Assembly: GCA_036823295.1 (NCBI GenBank)
Contig: DAISGD010000057.1
Coordinates: 1 to 20,305 of the forward strand
Direction of reading: 5' to 3'
DNA: 20,305 nucleotides
Source: UBA4742 sp002403895
GTDB taxonomy: Bacteria; Actinomycetota; Acidimicrobiia; Acidimicrobiales; Acidimicrobilacustridaceae
The position numbers were made by a program, and so were the translations under genes. Below the pieces are notes generated by a model. That model made no database searches. It had not been told where the DNA came from and saw only the letters and a list, made by a program, of their open reading frames with translations. This document shows, piece after piece, positions 7,466 to 14,421 of this stretch. Within the stretch, counting starts at the first letter, position 1. Each line of letters starts with the position of its first letter.

Positions 7466-8320
7466 CTAGCCTTGGCCCAGGTGATCGCGCAGGGCGTGGC
7501 GCAACATGGCGGCGCGCAGTCGCGCGCCCATGGCCGCCAGCTCGTCCAGCCGCTCAGTGGCCTGAGTCCGGGCGCCGGGGTTGCGCTGCTTGAGCAGGGG
7601 CATGACCAGTTGTTCGAACATCCCTGCCTCGCGCTCGGCGGTCACCTTGTACATGCGGAGATGGCGGGCCTCGACACCGTGGCCGAGAAAACCGGCGGCC
7701 AGGGTGGCAACGAGGAGGGCGTCCTCGTCGTAGTAGCTCGTGTCGCCGAGCGAACGACTTTCGACCAGCCCAAATCGCTCCAGTTCGGCCACATCCTTGG
7801 CGGTCAGGCCGGTTGAAGCCACCACTTCGTCACGGGTGAGGCTCACCCCGGTCTGATCGCCGGCCAGCAGAGACGGCACCGGTTCCTCCCGGCGTGAGCG
7901 CAAGCGGGTGGCGCGTACCGGTTCGGGCCGCGCTCTCCCCCGCCCTGACCCGGAGGTGGCCCGCGGGGCGGGAGGCCGATCGATCTCGCCGACGGCGATA
8001 GGGGCACGCTGACGGGCCGGCACGGGCTTGGGCTCCGGTGCCGGTTCGGGTTCCTCGGCCACGGGCTCGTCGAGCTGACCCGACGCCAGTCGGTCCTTGA
8101 TGACCTTGAGCGGGAGGAAGTTCTCCTTCTGCTGACGGAGAATCCAGCGCAGGCGCTCGATGTCGCCCTCGTAGAACTTCCGATACCCCGACGGGGTGCG
8201 CTCGGGATCGAGGAGGCCCTGGCTCTCGAGGAAGCGGATCTTCGAGATGGTGATGTCGGGGAACTCGTCCTGCAGGAGGTTCAGGACCTCACCGATGGAG
8301 AGGTGCGACTGCTCACTCAC
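7466..8320 (-). CDS. ftsR: MerR-family regulator, FtsR/Rv1828-type
   Basis: 284 residues from the GTG at 8320 (next GTG at 8326 is an alternative). The N-terminal MerR domain (about residues 6-75) reads LSIGEVLNLLQDEFPDITIS, then KIRFLESQGLLDPERTPSGY and RKFYEGDIERLRWI, the form seen in Rv1828 of M. tuberculosis and FtsR of Corynebacterium glutamicum. A Pro/Glu/Arg-rich linker (about 80-155) joins it to a C-terminal helical domain (SLTRDEVVASTGLTAKDVAEL onward) that resembles a second winged helix. In C. glutamicum FtsR activates ftsZ; that function here is inferred from similarity and gene order. The start overlaps the end of garA (GTGAGTGA, 8-bp overlap), so the two are translationally coupled. 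The longer upstream frame with a poly-Ser run is only garA read in another frame. Confidence 0.92.
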   Translation of the reverse strand: MSEQSHLSIGEVLNLLQDEFPDITISKIRFLESQGLLDPERTPSGYRKFYEGDIERLRWILRQQKENFLPLKVIKDRLASGQLDEPVAEEPEPAPEPKPVPARQRAPIAVGEIDRPPAPRATSGSGRGRARPEPVRATRLRSRREEPVPSLLAGDQTGVSLTRDEVVASTGLTAKDVAELERFGLVESRSLGDTSYYDEDALLVATLAAGFLGHGVEARHLRMYKVTAEREAGMFEQLVMPLLKQRNPGARTQATERLDELAAMGARLRAAMLRHALRDHLGQG

Positions 8321-8801
8321 GGGCACCGCCGAGGAGGAAGACGAGCTTGAACTTGCCGATCTGGAGTTCGTCGCCGCTGGTGAGGGGTGCTTCATCGATG
8401 CGTTCCCGATTGAGGTAGGTGCCGTTCAACGACGCCACGTCCCGGACCCGGAACCCGTCCGGGCCGCCGACGATCTCGACATGGCGGCGCGACACGGTCA
8501 CGTCGTCGAGGAAGATGTCGCTGTCGGGGTGGCGCCCGGCGGTGGTGACGGCCTGGGTGAGCGTGAAGCGCGAGCCTGCGTTCTGCCCTCGGGTGACCAT
8601 GAGGACGCCGAGATCAGCGGGGAGGTCCCCTGCATCCGCAACGACCTCGTCATCGACGGGGTCGACCGGCGAGGTGGGGTGGAACGTGATCGTGGTGTTG
8701 TCGGGTCCGTCCGTCTCGAGCACGGCGCCGCACGACGAGCAGAAGTTGGAGCCGATCGGGTTGTGGTGCCCGCAGTTGTTGCAGTAGACCTCGCCAGCCA
8801 C
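8313..8801 (-). CDS. garA: GarA/OdhI-type FHA protein with N-terminal zinc ribbon
   Basis: 162 residues from a GTG start whose ribosome site AGGAG overlaps the gcvH stop codon. The FHA domain (about 65-157) is strikingly GarA-like: GRHPDSDIFLDDVTVSRRH (89-107), SLNGTYLNRE (124-133) and GDELQIGKFKLVFL, with the phosphothreonine-binding R90, S104, H107 and N126. In relatives, the unphosphorylated protein inhibits 2-oxoglutarate dehydrogenase and adjusts glutamate metabolism, and phosphorylation of an N-terminal Thr pair by a PknB/PknG-type kinase switches it off through self-binding. A Thr pair exists here (T36-T37 in DNTTITF). Unlike mycobacterial GarA, the N-terminus carries a four-cysteine zinc ribbon, C7/C10 and C21/C24 (YCNNCG, FCSSCG). 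It lies between gcvH (11 bp) and merR (overlap), the order of Rv1826-Rv1828. Confidence 0.93.
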   Translation of the reverse strand: MAGEVYCNNCGHHNPIGSNFCSSCGAVLETDGPDNTTITFHPTSPVDPVDDEVVADAGDLPADLGVLMVTRGQNAGSRFTLTQAVTTAGRHPDSDIFLDDVTVSRRHVEIVGGPDGFRVRDVASLNGTYLNRERIDEAPLTSGDELQIGKFKLVFLLGGARE

Positions 8802-8812
8802 GGAGTCGACTC

Positions 8813-9193
8813 CTAGCCGTCGATGAGGGTGGTGTAGGCCGTCGCGTCGAGCAGGGCATCGACCTGGGCCGGATCGTCCGGCTGGATCACGCAGATCCAT
8901 CCCTCGCCGTAGGGGTCGGAGTTGAGTCGCTCAGGAGCGTCGGCCAACTCGGTGTTGACCGCCATCACCGTTCCCGATATCGGGGCGTAGATGTCACTCA
9001 CCGACTTCGTCGACTCGACCTCGCTCACCTTCTCATTGGCCGCCACGGTCGCCCCGACCTCGGGGACGTCCACGTACACCACATCACCGAGGGCGTCCTG
9101 GGCGTAGTCGGTGATGCCGATACGGATGGAGCCGTCTTCGAGTCGGGCCCACTCGTGGTCGGAGGAGTACCGGAGATCGTCGGGGACGTTCAT
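8813..9193 (-). CDS. gcvH: Glycine cleavage system H protein
   Basis: 126 residues. This small lipoyl carrier shuttles the aminomethyl group between the P, T and L proteins. The lipoylated lysine is K63 in EVESTKSVSDIYAPISG, and the N-terminus (MNVPDDLRYSSDHEWARLED) and GITDYAQDALGDVVYVDVP are diagnostic. The start at 9193 is chosen because it matches the normal family N-terminus; further upstream residues do not. No Shine-Dalgarno is visible. It begins a gcvH-garA-merR unit with 11 bp and an overlap between genes. An 8-bp stem hairpin (9217-9243) lies 23 bp upstream. No glycine riboswitch is visible in front of it, in contrast to gcvP. Confidence 0.96.
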   Translation of the reverse strand: MNVPDDLRYSSDHEWARLEDGSIRIGITDYAQDALGDVVYVDVPEVGATVAANEKVSEVESTKSVSDIYAPISGTVMAVNTELADAPERLNSDPYGEGWICVIQPDDPAQVDALLDATAYTTLIDG

Positions 9194-9216
9194 GGCCCGC
9201 ACGCTATCGGAAACGA

Positions 9217-9243
9217 CAACCCTCAACCGACGGACGAGGGTTG
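9217..9243 (-). terminator. Hairpin between the guanylyltransferase fusion gene and gcvH
   Basis: CAACCCTC (9217-9224) and GAGGGTTG (9236-9243) form a perfect 8-bp stem with an 11-nt loop, followed on the minus strand by TCGTTT. It would end transcription of the upstream fusion gene, or sit in the gcvH leader as a control element. It carries GGTTGAGGGT, which also occurs at 6806-6815 in front of the short merR gene. Confidence 0.45.
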
Positions 9244-9327
9244 CGGGCGACAACTCCGCCGGTCGTTCCTGCATCGAGCCCCACCACAGGGGCGCGACAT
9301 GCCCGGAACGATGGTCGAGGGCCGTCG

Positions 9328-11814
9328 TTAGCGGACCATCTGGCGGATGCGTCGGGCGTACTCCTGAGCGAGACGTCGAGCGTCAGCGTCATTGGCGCCC
9401 TCGGCCCACACGTGGGTGACGGGCTCTTCGGGGTCGGGCAGGGCCAGTGCCCAGCCTCCGTCGTGATGCACCTTGACGCCGTCGACGAGGTCCACCTGAC
9501 GGTCCTTGCTCTGTTCCATCAGGCTGCGCATGACCGTGCCCTTCTGTTCCCACGGCGTGACGACGACCTCGTGGGCCACATGTACCCGGGGCAGGGCAGC
9601 CACGACGGCAGACAGTCGGGTCTCGCGAAAGGCAAGCAGGTCGAGCACCTTGATCAGGGTCGCGGCGGCGTCGAAGGCCGGCATGAACCCCGGCAGGATG
9701 AACCCGCCCTCGGCGTTGCCAGCGAAGCCGATGCCCGGCTCGGTGGCTGCTTCCATGAGCGCCGGATTGCTGCGCTTGGTGATCACCACCTCGGTGCCGT
9801 TGGCCCGGATGAGGTCGATGGCCACCTGGCTGGCGGTGACCGGTAGGGCCACCCGGTCCCCGGCGATCTTGCCCGGCAGCAACGTGAGGATGGCCAGCAG
9901 CGCTTCGTTGTCGTCGAGCACGTGGCCCTCGTCGTCGATGAGGAGCAGCCGCTCGCCGTCAGGGTCGAGCACGGCGCCGAGGTGAGAGCCCGACGCCCGG
10001 ACGAGGTTGGCCACATTGCGGGCGTGCTCGTGCAAATGCTCACGCATCACCCCGGCCGTAGACACAAAGGGGTTCACGGCTAGGACCTCGAGCCCCAACT
10101 TGCCCAACACGTTGGGCATGGCGAACGACGTCGAGCCGTAGGCGTAGTCGATCACGATCTTGAACTGCGAGGCCCGGATGCGCTCGATGTCGACCGTGCT
10201 CTCCAAGGCGCTGGAGTAGTGCTCCAAGGCCCGGGGGGCGAAGCCGATGTCGCCGATCTCCCCGGGGAACACCCGGCGGAAGTCCTCCCGGTTGAAGAGG
10301 CGTTCGATCTTGCGCTGGGTGTCCTCGGTGATGTCGAGGCCCCGCTCGTCGAAGAAACGGATCGTGACCGATTGCGGGTCGTCGTTCTGCAGTCGGATGG
10401 TGATGCCTCCGGTGCTGGACGGTCGCCGCACGACGAACCGGGTCACCGGAACCGACGCCACCTCGAGATCGTCCACGTCGACCCCGGCGGCGTTCAGCCC
10501 GGCCATCATCGATCGCTTCAACATGCGAGCCGATCGACTCGAGTCGCGGGAGGTGATGACCCGGGTGCCCTTCTTCAGCATCGAGCCGTAGGCCATGGCC
10601 ACCTTGGTGGCGAACTCCGGGGTGATGTCGACGTTGGCCAGGCCAACGATGCCGTCGCGCCCAAACAGGCTCCGGGCCCCGCGCGACTCCCACACGATGG
10701 AGTCGTTGACCGTGGCACCGGCCTCCACCGTCTTGAACGGGTAGACCTTGACCCCCGCGGCAAGCAGGGCACCCTCGCCGACGAAGCACTCGTCGCCGAC
10801 CACGACCCCCTCTTCGGCCCGTACCCCCTTGCGCAGGTCGCAGGCCCGACCGATCACCGCGCCCCGCAACCGCACGCCCTCGCCCAGGTAGGCGTTGTCG
10901 TTGATGACCGTGCGTTCCAGCTGCGCTTCGGCGCGCACGCGGACGTTGGCGCCCAGCACCGTGTATTGACCGACGCGGGCACCGGCTTCGATACGGCAGT
11001 TGACCCCGATCACCGCCGGGCCCACCACATGGGCGTCGGGATGCACTTCGGCACCCTCGCCGAGCCAGACGCCGTCACCGAGTTCGAAACCGGGCACGTT
11101 GACCTTCACCGCCCCGTCGAGGATGTCCTTGTGGGCCCGCACGTAGGCCTCCAGCGTGCCGACGTCCTCCCAGTAGCCGTCGGCGATAGCCCCGTAGAGG
11201 GGCAGATCCGCGGCCAGGAGCTTGGGGAAGACCTCGTTCGAGAAGTCCACCGGCCGGTCTGGCTCGATGAAGTCGAAGATGGACGGCTCGAGCACGAAGA
11301 TGCCGGTGTTGATGGTGTCGCTGAACACCTGCCCCCAGGTGGGCTTTTCCAAAAACCGCTCGATGCGGCCATCGTCCTGAGTGATGACGATGCCGAACTC
11401 GAGGGGGTTCTCCGCGTGGACCAGACCGATCGTGGCGATGGCCTTACGGGCTTCGTGCTCGGCGATCATGGCGCCCAGGTCGATGTCGGTGAGCACGTCG
11501 CCGGAGATGACCATGAAGCGCTCGTCGAGGTACTGCATGGCATTGCGCACCGAACCCGCCGTGCCCAACGGCGTCTCCTCGGTGGCGTACACCATGTGTA
11601 CGCCGAACTCGGAGCCGTCGCCGAAGTAGGTCCGGATGGCGTTGGCCATGAAAGCGACCGTGACCACGATCTCCTCGATGCCGTGGAGATGGAGCAGATC
11701 GATGACGTGTTCCATCATCGGTCGGTTGACCAGCGGCAGCATCGGCTTGGGGGCGTTGGAGGTGAGGGGACGTAGTCGGGTGCCCTCGCCTCCCGCCATG
11801 ATCACGGCCTTCAT
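9328..11814 (-). CDS. Mannose-1-phosphate guanylyltransferase / phosphomannomutase-like fusion
   Basis: 828 residues in three parts. Residues 1-235 are a nucleotidyltransferase: MKAVIMAGGEGTRLRPLTSN, KPMLPLVNRP, and EKPTWGQVFSDTINTGIF. Residues 245-375 are left-handed beta-helix hexapeptide repeats. Residues 380-828 have the phosphohexomutase fold but altered active-site loops: the usual catalytic TASHNP loop is replaced by GGITIRLQNDDP (469-480), the metal loop reads DPDGERL (617-623) instead of DPDGDR, and the sugar loop reads GNAEGG (699-704) instead of GEMSGH. Similar long fusions are known in Streptomyces and cyanobacteria as mannose-1-phosphate guanylyltransferases. The first domain probably makes an NDP-sugar (GDP-mannose or another) for cell envelope glycans; the mutase part is probably not an active mutase. 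The ATG lies 9 bp after pgsA, whose stop codon overlaps a weak ribosome site, so both form an operon. Confidence 0.9.
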   Translation of the reverse strand: MKAVIMAGGEGTRLRPLTSNAPKPMLPLVNRPMMEHVIDLLHLHGIEEIVVTVAFMANAIRTYFGDGSEFGVHMVYATEETPLGTAGSVRNAMQYLDERFMVISGDVLTDIDLGAMIAEHEARKAIATIGLVHAENPLEFGIVITQDDGRIERFLEKPTWGQVFSDTINTGIFVLEPSIFDFIEPDRPVDFSNEVFPKLLAADLPLYGAIADGYWEDVGTLEAYVRAHKDILDGAVKVNVPGFELGDGVWLGEGAEVHPDAHVVGPAVIGVNCRIEAGARVGQYTVLGANVRVRAEAQLERTVINDNAYLGEGVRLRGAVIGRACDLRKGVRAEEGVVVGDECFVGEGALLAAGVKVYPFKTVEAGATVNDSIVWESRGARSLFGRDGIVGLANVDITPEFATKVAMAYGSMLKKGTRVITSRDSSRSARMLKRSMMAGLNAAGVDVDDLEVASVPVTRFVVRRPSSTGGITIRLQNDDPQSVTIRFFDERGLDITEDTQRKIERLFNREDFRRVFPGEIGDIGFAPRALEHYSSALESTVDIERIRASQFKIVIDYAYGSTSFAMPNVLGKLGLEVLAVNPFVSTAGVMREHLHEHARNVANLVRASGSHLGAVLDPDGERLLLIDDEGHVLDDNEALLAILTLLPGKIAGDRVALPVTASQVAIDLIRANGTEVVITKRSNPALMEAATEPGIGFAGNAEGGFILPGFMPAFDAAATLIKVLDLLAFRETRLSAVVAALPRVHVAHEVVVTPWEQKGTVMRSLMEQSKDRQVDLVDGVKVHHDGGWALALPDPEEPVTHVWAEGANDADARRLAQEYARRIRQMVR

Positions 11815-11823
11815 GGATCGAAC

Positions 11824-12432
11824 CTACCCCGCTGTCGCTCTGGCCCGCGCCGCCCGGCCATCACGAAGTGCCGCCAACCCGATGGGCACGTATCGGACGG
11901 CAGCCACATAGGCGAGGGTCAGACCGGGGATCCCGGCCATCCACCCGAGGGCACGCAGGATCGGCGCGCTGGTGAGGGTGGGGCTGGACCCGGCGAGCAG
12001 CAACGGGAAGGCGCACATGAGCCCGAAGGTGGCCGCCTTGCCCACCCAGGTCACGTCGATGCGTTTGGCACCGAGTGCGGCCAGCGCCAGCACCGCCACC
12101 GAGACGAAGATCTCCCGGGCGATGACGGCCCAGCAGAACCACAGCGGAGCCCCTGGTGGGTCAATGAGCATGATCCCGCCGACCCCGACGAAGAACAGCA
12201 GGCGATCGGCCACCGGATCCAGGATCTTGCCCAGGTCGGAGACCTGATGGAAGCGGCGCGCGACGTAGCCGTCGACCCAGTCGGTGGCGCCCAATGCGGC
12301 GAGCAGGAGGGCGGCGCCGACCCGGTCGTCGTGGCCGAACAGCAGCACCAGGTACAACGGCAAGCAGGCCAGTCGGATGGTGGTGACCAGGTTCGGGATG
12401 GTCAAGATCCGGGTCTCATCGGATTCGGTCAC
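11824..12432 (-). CDS. pgsA: CDP-alcohol phosphatidyltransferase, PgsA-like
   Basis: 202 residues from a GTG start. The CDP-alcohol phosphotransferase signature is complete: D51-x2-DG-x2-AR-x8-G68-x3-D72-x3-D76, within DWVDGYVARR and DLGKILDPVADR. Four to six hydrophobic helices make it an integral membrane enzyme. The opening IPNLVTTIRLACLPLYLVLLF is typical of phosphatidylglycerophosphate synthase. Inferred reaction: CDP-diacylglycerol plus glycerol-3-phosphate; related enzymes make cardiolipin or phosphatidylinositol phosphate, so substrate is not certain. M. tuberculosis pgsA2 (Rv1822) lies near gcvH in the same way. There is no good ribosome site; TAGGCT ends 6 nt before the GTG on the coding strand, consistent with a leaderless transcript. 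It diverges from the HIT gene with 24 bp between starts. Confidence 0.92.
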   Translation of the reverse strand: MTESDETRILTIPNLVTTIRLACLPLYLVLLFGHDDRVGAALLLAALGATDWVDGYVARRFHQVSDLGKILDPVADRLLFFVGVGGIMLIDPPGAPLWFCWAVIAREIFVSVAVLALAALGAKRIDVTWVGKAATFGLMCAFPLLLAGSSPTLTSAPILRALGWMAGIPGLTLAYVAAVRYVPIGLAALRDGRAARARATAG

Positions 12433-12440
12433 TCCATGAG

Positions 12441-12447
12441 CCTACGA
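12441..12447. promoter_or_regulatory. Overlapping divergent -10 boxes for pgsA and the HIT gene
   Basis: The bases AGCCTACGAT contain TACGAT on the plus strand (12442-12447), 9 nt before the HIT ATG at 12457, and TAGGCT on the minus strand (12446-12441 region), about 6-8 nt before the pgsA GTG. Both match TAnnnT and sit where a -10 box must be for leaderless transcription. Neither has a convincing -35, and neither gene has a Shine-Dalgarno sequence. Both genes would share one short promoter region and compete for polymerase. Confidence 0.45.
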
Positions 12448-12456
12448 TCCCCTGCC

Positions 12457-12882
12457 ATGGCGACCTTGTTCACGCGCATCATCGAGGGCGAGCTCCCCGG
12501 CCGATTCGTGTGGCGCGATGAGTTCTGCGTGGCGTTCCTGTCGATCAATCCGTTGCAGCCAGGCCACACGCTCGTCGTCCCCATTGTCGAGATCGATCAC
12601 TGGATCGATCTTCCGCCCGACTTGGCCCACCATCTGATGAGGGTGTCTCACACCATCGGGCGGGCGCAGCAAACGGCGTTCGATCCGGTCAAGGTCGGCT
12701 TCATGGTCGCCGGGCTGGAGGTCCCGCACTGCCACATCCATCTGGTGCCTATCCGGGGCGTGCACGACCTCGACTTCGCCAACGCGGCGGTGGACGTCGA
12801 CCCGATGCAGCTCGACGCCGCGGCCCAGAAGCTACGTGAAGCCTTGCGCGACGCCGGCCATAACCAGTTCGTCATCGACTGA
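12457..12882 (+). CDS. HIT-family nucleotide hydrolase/transferase
   Basis: 141 residues. The histidine triad is H91-C-H93-I-H95-L-V, with H93 the expected nucleophile that is transiently nucleotidylated. The N-terminal half (TRIIEGELPGRFVWRDEFCV, NPLQPGHTLVVP) is standard for Hint-type HIT proteins, which cleave nucleoside phosphoramidates and related adenylates such as those formed by lysyl-tRNA synthetase. The start MATLFTRII is preferred because TACGAT lies 9 nt before it (leaderless); an in-frame ATG at 12436 would add MSLRSPA. The much longer open frame upstream is the reverse of pgsA and is not part of the gene. It converges with the DUF2079 gene, with 12 bp between stop codons. Confidence 0.93.
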   Translation: MATLFTRIIEGELPGRFVWRDEFCVAFLSINPLQPGHTLVVPIVEIDHWIDLPPDLAHHLMRVSHTIGRAQQTAFDPVKVGFMVAGLEVPHCHIHLVPIRGVHDLDFANAAVDVDPMQLDAAAQKLREALRDAGHNQFVID

Positions 12883-12894
12883 GCCGACGACGGG

Positions 12895-14421
12895 TCATCG
12901 ACGCAGGACCACGATGTCCTGAGCGTCGGCCACGAGGTGGAAGCCCAGGGCCGTCAAGCTCGCCTCGAACGTGCGCTCGCGGGCCCGGTCGATCGGCCCG
13001 ACGGGCCCGTCGAGACCGTCCACAGCGCCGACAGCGCCGACAGCGCCGAACTCGCGGCGGTCGATGATGATCACGTCGACATCGGTGGCCGCTGCCTCCG
13101 CGTCGGGGGCGGGGCCGAGTCCGGAGCCCACCTCGAGCCGAAAGAGGATGCGGCGCTCGGCCATCAGCGTCAACATCGACTCAGAGGCTCGAACCCGGGC
13201 GTCGACGTCGGTGCCGTCGCGGGCGTCGAGTCGGGCCCCATCGGCCGCGTCCTGGCTCCCCCACGCCCACGGGTGGCTGTACGGCGAACTCGGCCCGTAG
13301 AGTACGAAGAACGACAGGGCCGCCACGGTCATGGTGATGAGGAACCGTCGATCGAGGGTGACCTTCTCGACGTTGCGCCGCCCCAACCGGCTCAGGCCTT
13401 GCGGAGTGGCCATGAAGATGAAGGCGGTGATGGCCACCGCTTGCGGTCCGTAGCGCGTGGCTGGCGCGACATCTCCGGCAAGGTAGATCAACTGAAGCGG
13501 GACCACCGGCAGGAGGTACCGGGGCGACAAGAACGGGAGGAAGAGCACGGGGGCGAACAGGTACACCAACAGCTGGAAGTTCTCGTGTGAGAACACGTGG
13601 TTGAGCACGACCAGCGGGTTGGTGAGCATCCCCCAGAGGACCGACCACGGCGTCGAGCCGTAGGCGGCATAGGCCTGGAGTTGCGAGACCTCCGAGCCCA
13701 CGTGGGGCTGGACGATCAACAGGAACCCGAACGCCCACACCAGCCCGACGCCGACGGCGATGCCGCCGCGGCGTCGGTACCCCTGGACCATCACCAGCAC
13801 GCCGAGCCCGGCCACCGCCAAGCCGAGATCGGCCCGGCACAGCATGGCGATCAGGCAGCAGGCCGCGAAGCGTCGCCAATGCTGGGTCAGCCCGAAGTAC
13901 CCGGCGCCGATGAGGAACGGCAAGGCCAGCGTCTCGGGGCGGAAGCCGTCCAGGTTGAGGGTCTGGACGATGGGATACAGGGCATAGACCAACAACACGA
14001 GCAACGATGCTCCGCTGCGTAGATTGGCCAGACGGCGACAGACCCGCCACAGCGGCACGACGGCGAAGGCCAGCGCCGCGGATTGCACGGTCAGCAGCAG
14101 CGGGATGCTCGGCACCAGGCGCGACGCCTGGGCCAAGGGGTAGAAGATCGCGGCCCCCTGGGCAGCGAAGATGTTGCTGCCGGTGGTGACGGTGGCGACG
14201 GGGGCGAACCCGTGGCGGATGGACCACGCCGCCTGGGTGTAGGCCGCCAGATCCGGCGTCCCGTCCAGCGAGCGAGCCTGGGCAACGGACAACAGCAACA
14301 GCACGACGAACAGGGCCCCAGCGACGAGGTACGGGGCGAGGCGATCGGCACCGTCACCGTCCAGCCTCCCCTGCCAGCGCAGAATGATGTTGTCCACCCG
14401 CCGGCGGAAGGTGACGGTCAA
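12895..14421 (-). CDS. DUF2079 polytopic membrane protein
   Basis: 508 residues from a TTG that overlaps the SRAP stop codon by 4 bp (TTGA); a GTG at 14397 (MDNIILRWQG) is the alternative. About ten hydrophobic helices run from residue 30 to about 400, beginning YLVAGALFVVLLLLSVAQA. The family pattern is seen in DLAAYTQAAWSIRHGFAP, the aspartate/glutamate loop NLDGFRPETLALPFLIGAGY and PFLSPRYLLPVVPLQLIYLA. DUF2079 proteins resemble GT-C glycosyltransferases in layout but have no proven function that I know of. A soluble C-terminal domain of about 110 residues follows, with a VDVIIIDRREF strand and a Gly-Ala-Val repeat made by a 9-bp tandem repeat. It is the last gene of the lysS-mprF-yedK set and may be translationally coupled to yedK. 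Role inferred only as envelope-associated. Confidence 0.85.
   Translation of the reverse strand: MTVTFRRRVDNIILRWQGRLDGDGADRLAPYLVAGALFVVLLLLSVAQARSLDGTPDLAAYTQAAWSIRHGFAPVATVTTGSNIFAAQGAAIFYPLAQASRLVPSIPLLLTVQSAALAFAVVPLWRVCRRLANLRSGASLLVLLVYALYPIVQTLNLDGFRPETLALPFLIGAGYFGLTQHWRRFAACCLIAMLCRADLGLAVAGLGVLVMVQGYRRRGGIAVGVGLVWAFGFLLIVQPHVGSEVSQLQAYAAYGSTPWSVLWGMLTNPLVVLNHVFSHENFQLLVYLFAPVLFLPFLSPRYLLPVVPLQLIYLAGDVAPATRYGPQAVAITAFIFMATPQGLSRLGRRNVEKVTLDRRFLITMTVAALSFFVLYGPSSPYSHPWAWGSQDAADGARLDARDGTDVDARVRASESMLTLMAERRILFRLEVGSGLGPAPDAEAAATDVDVIIIDRREFGAVGAVGAVDGLDGPVGPIDRARERTFEASLTALGFHLVADAQDIVVLRR
13022..13048. repeat. Three perfect 9-bp tandem repeats within the DUF2079 gene
   Basis: ACAGCGCCG occurs three times in a row. 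Read on the minus strand it encodes a Gly-Ala-Val tripeptide repeat. Because the unit is a multiple of three, changes in copy number would keep the reading frame and only lengthen or shorten a loop near the C-terminus. Confidence 0.85.

Noticed and set aside
8321..8395. Poly-serine N-terminus for the FtsR-like MerR protein
   Set aside because: The serine run comes from reading the end of garA in another frame; MerR homology begins right after the GTG at 8320.
10219..11775. 518-codon plus-strand open frame opposite the guanylyltransferase fusion gene
   Set aside because: Same shadow effect; no recognisable protein features, and the minus strand gives a continuous three-domain protein.
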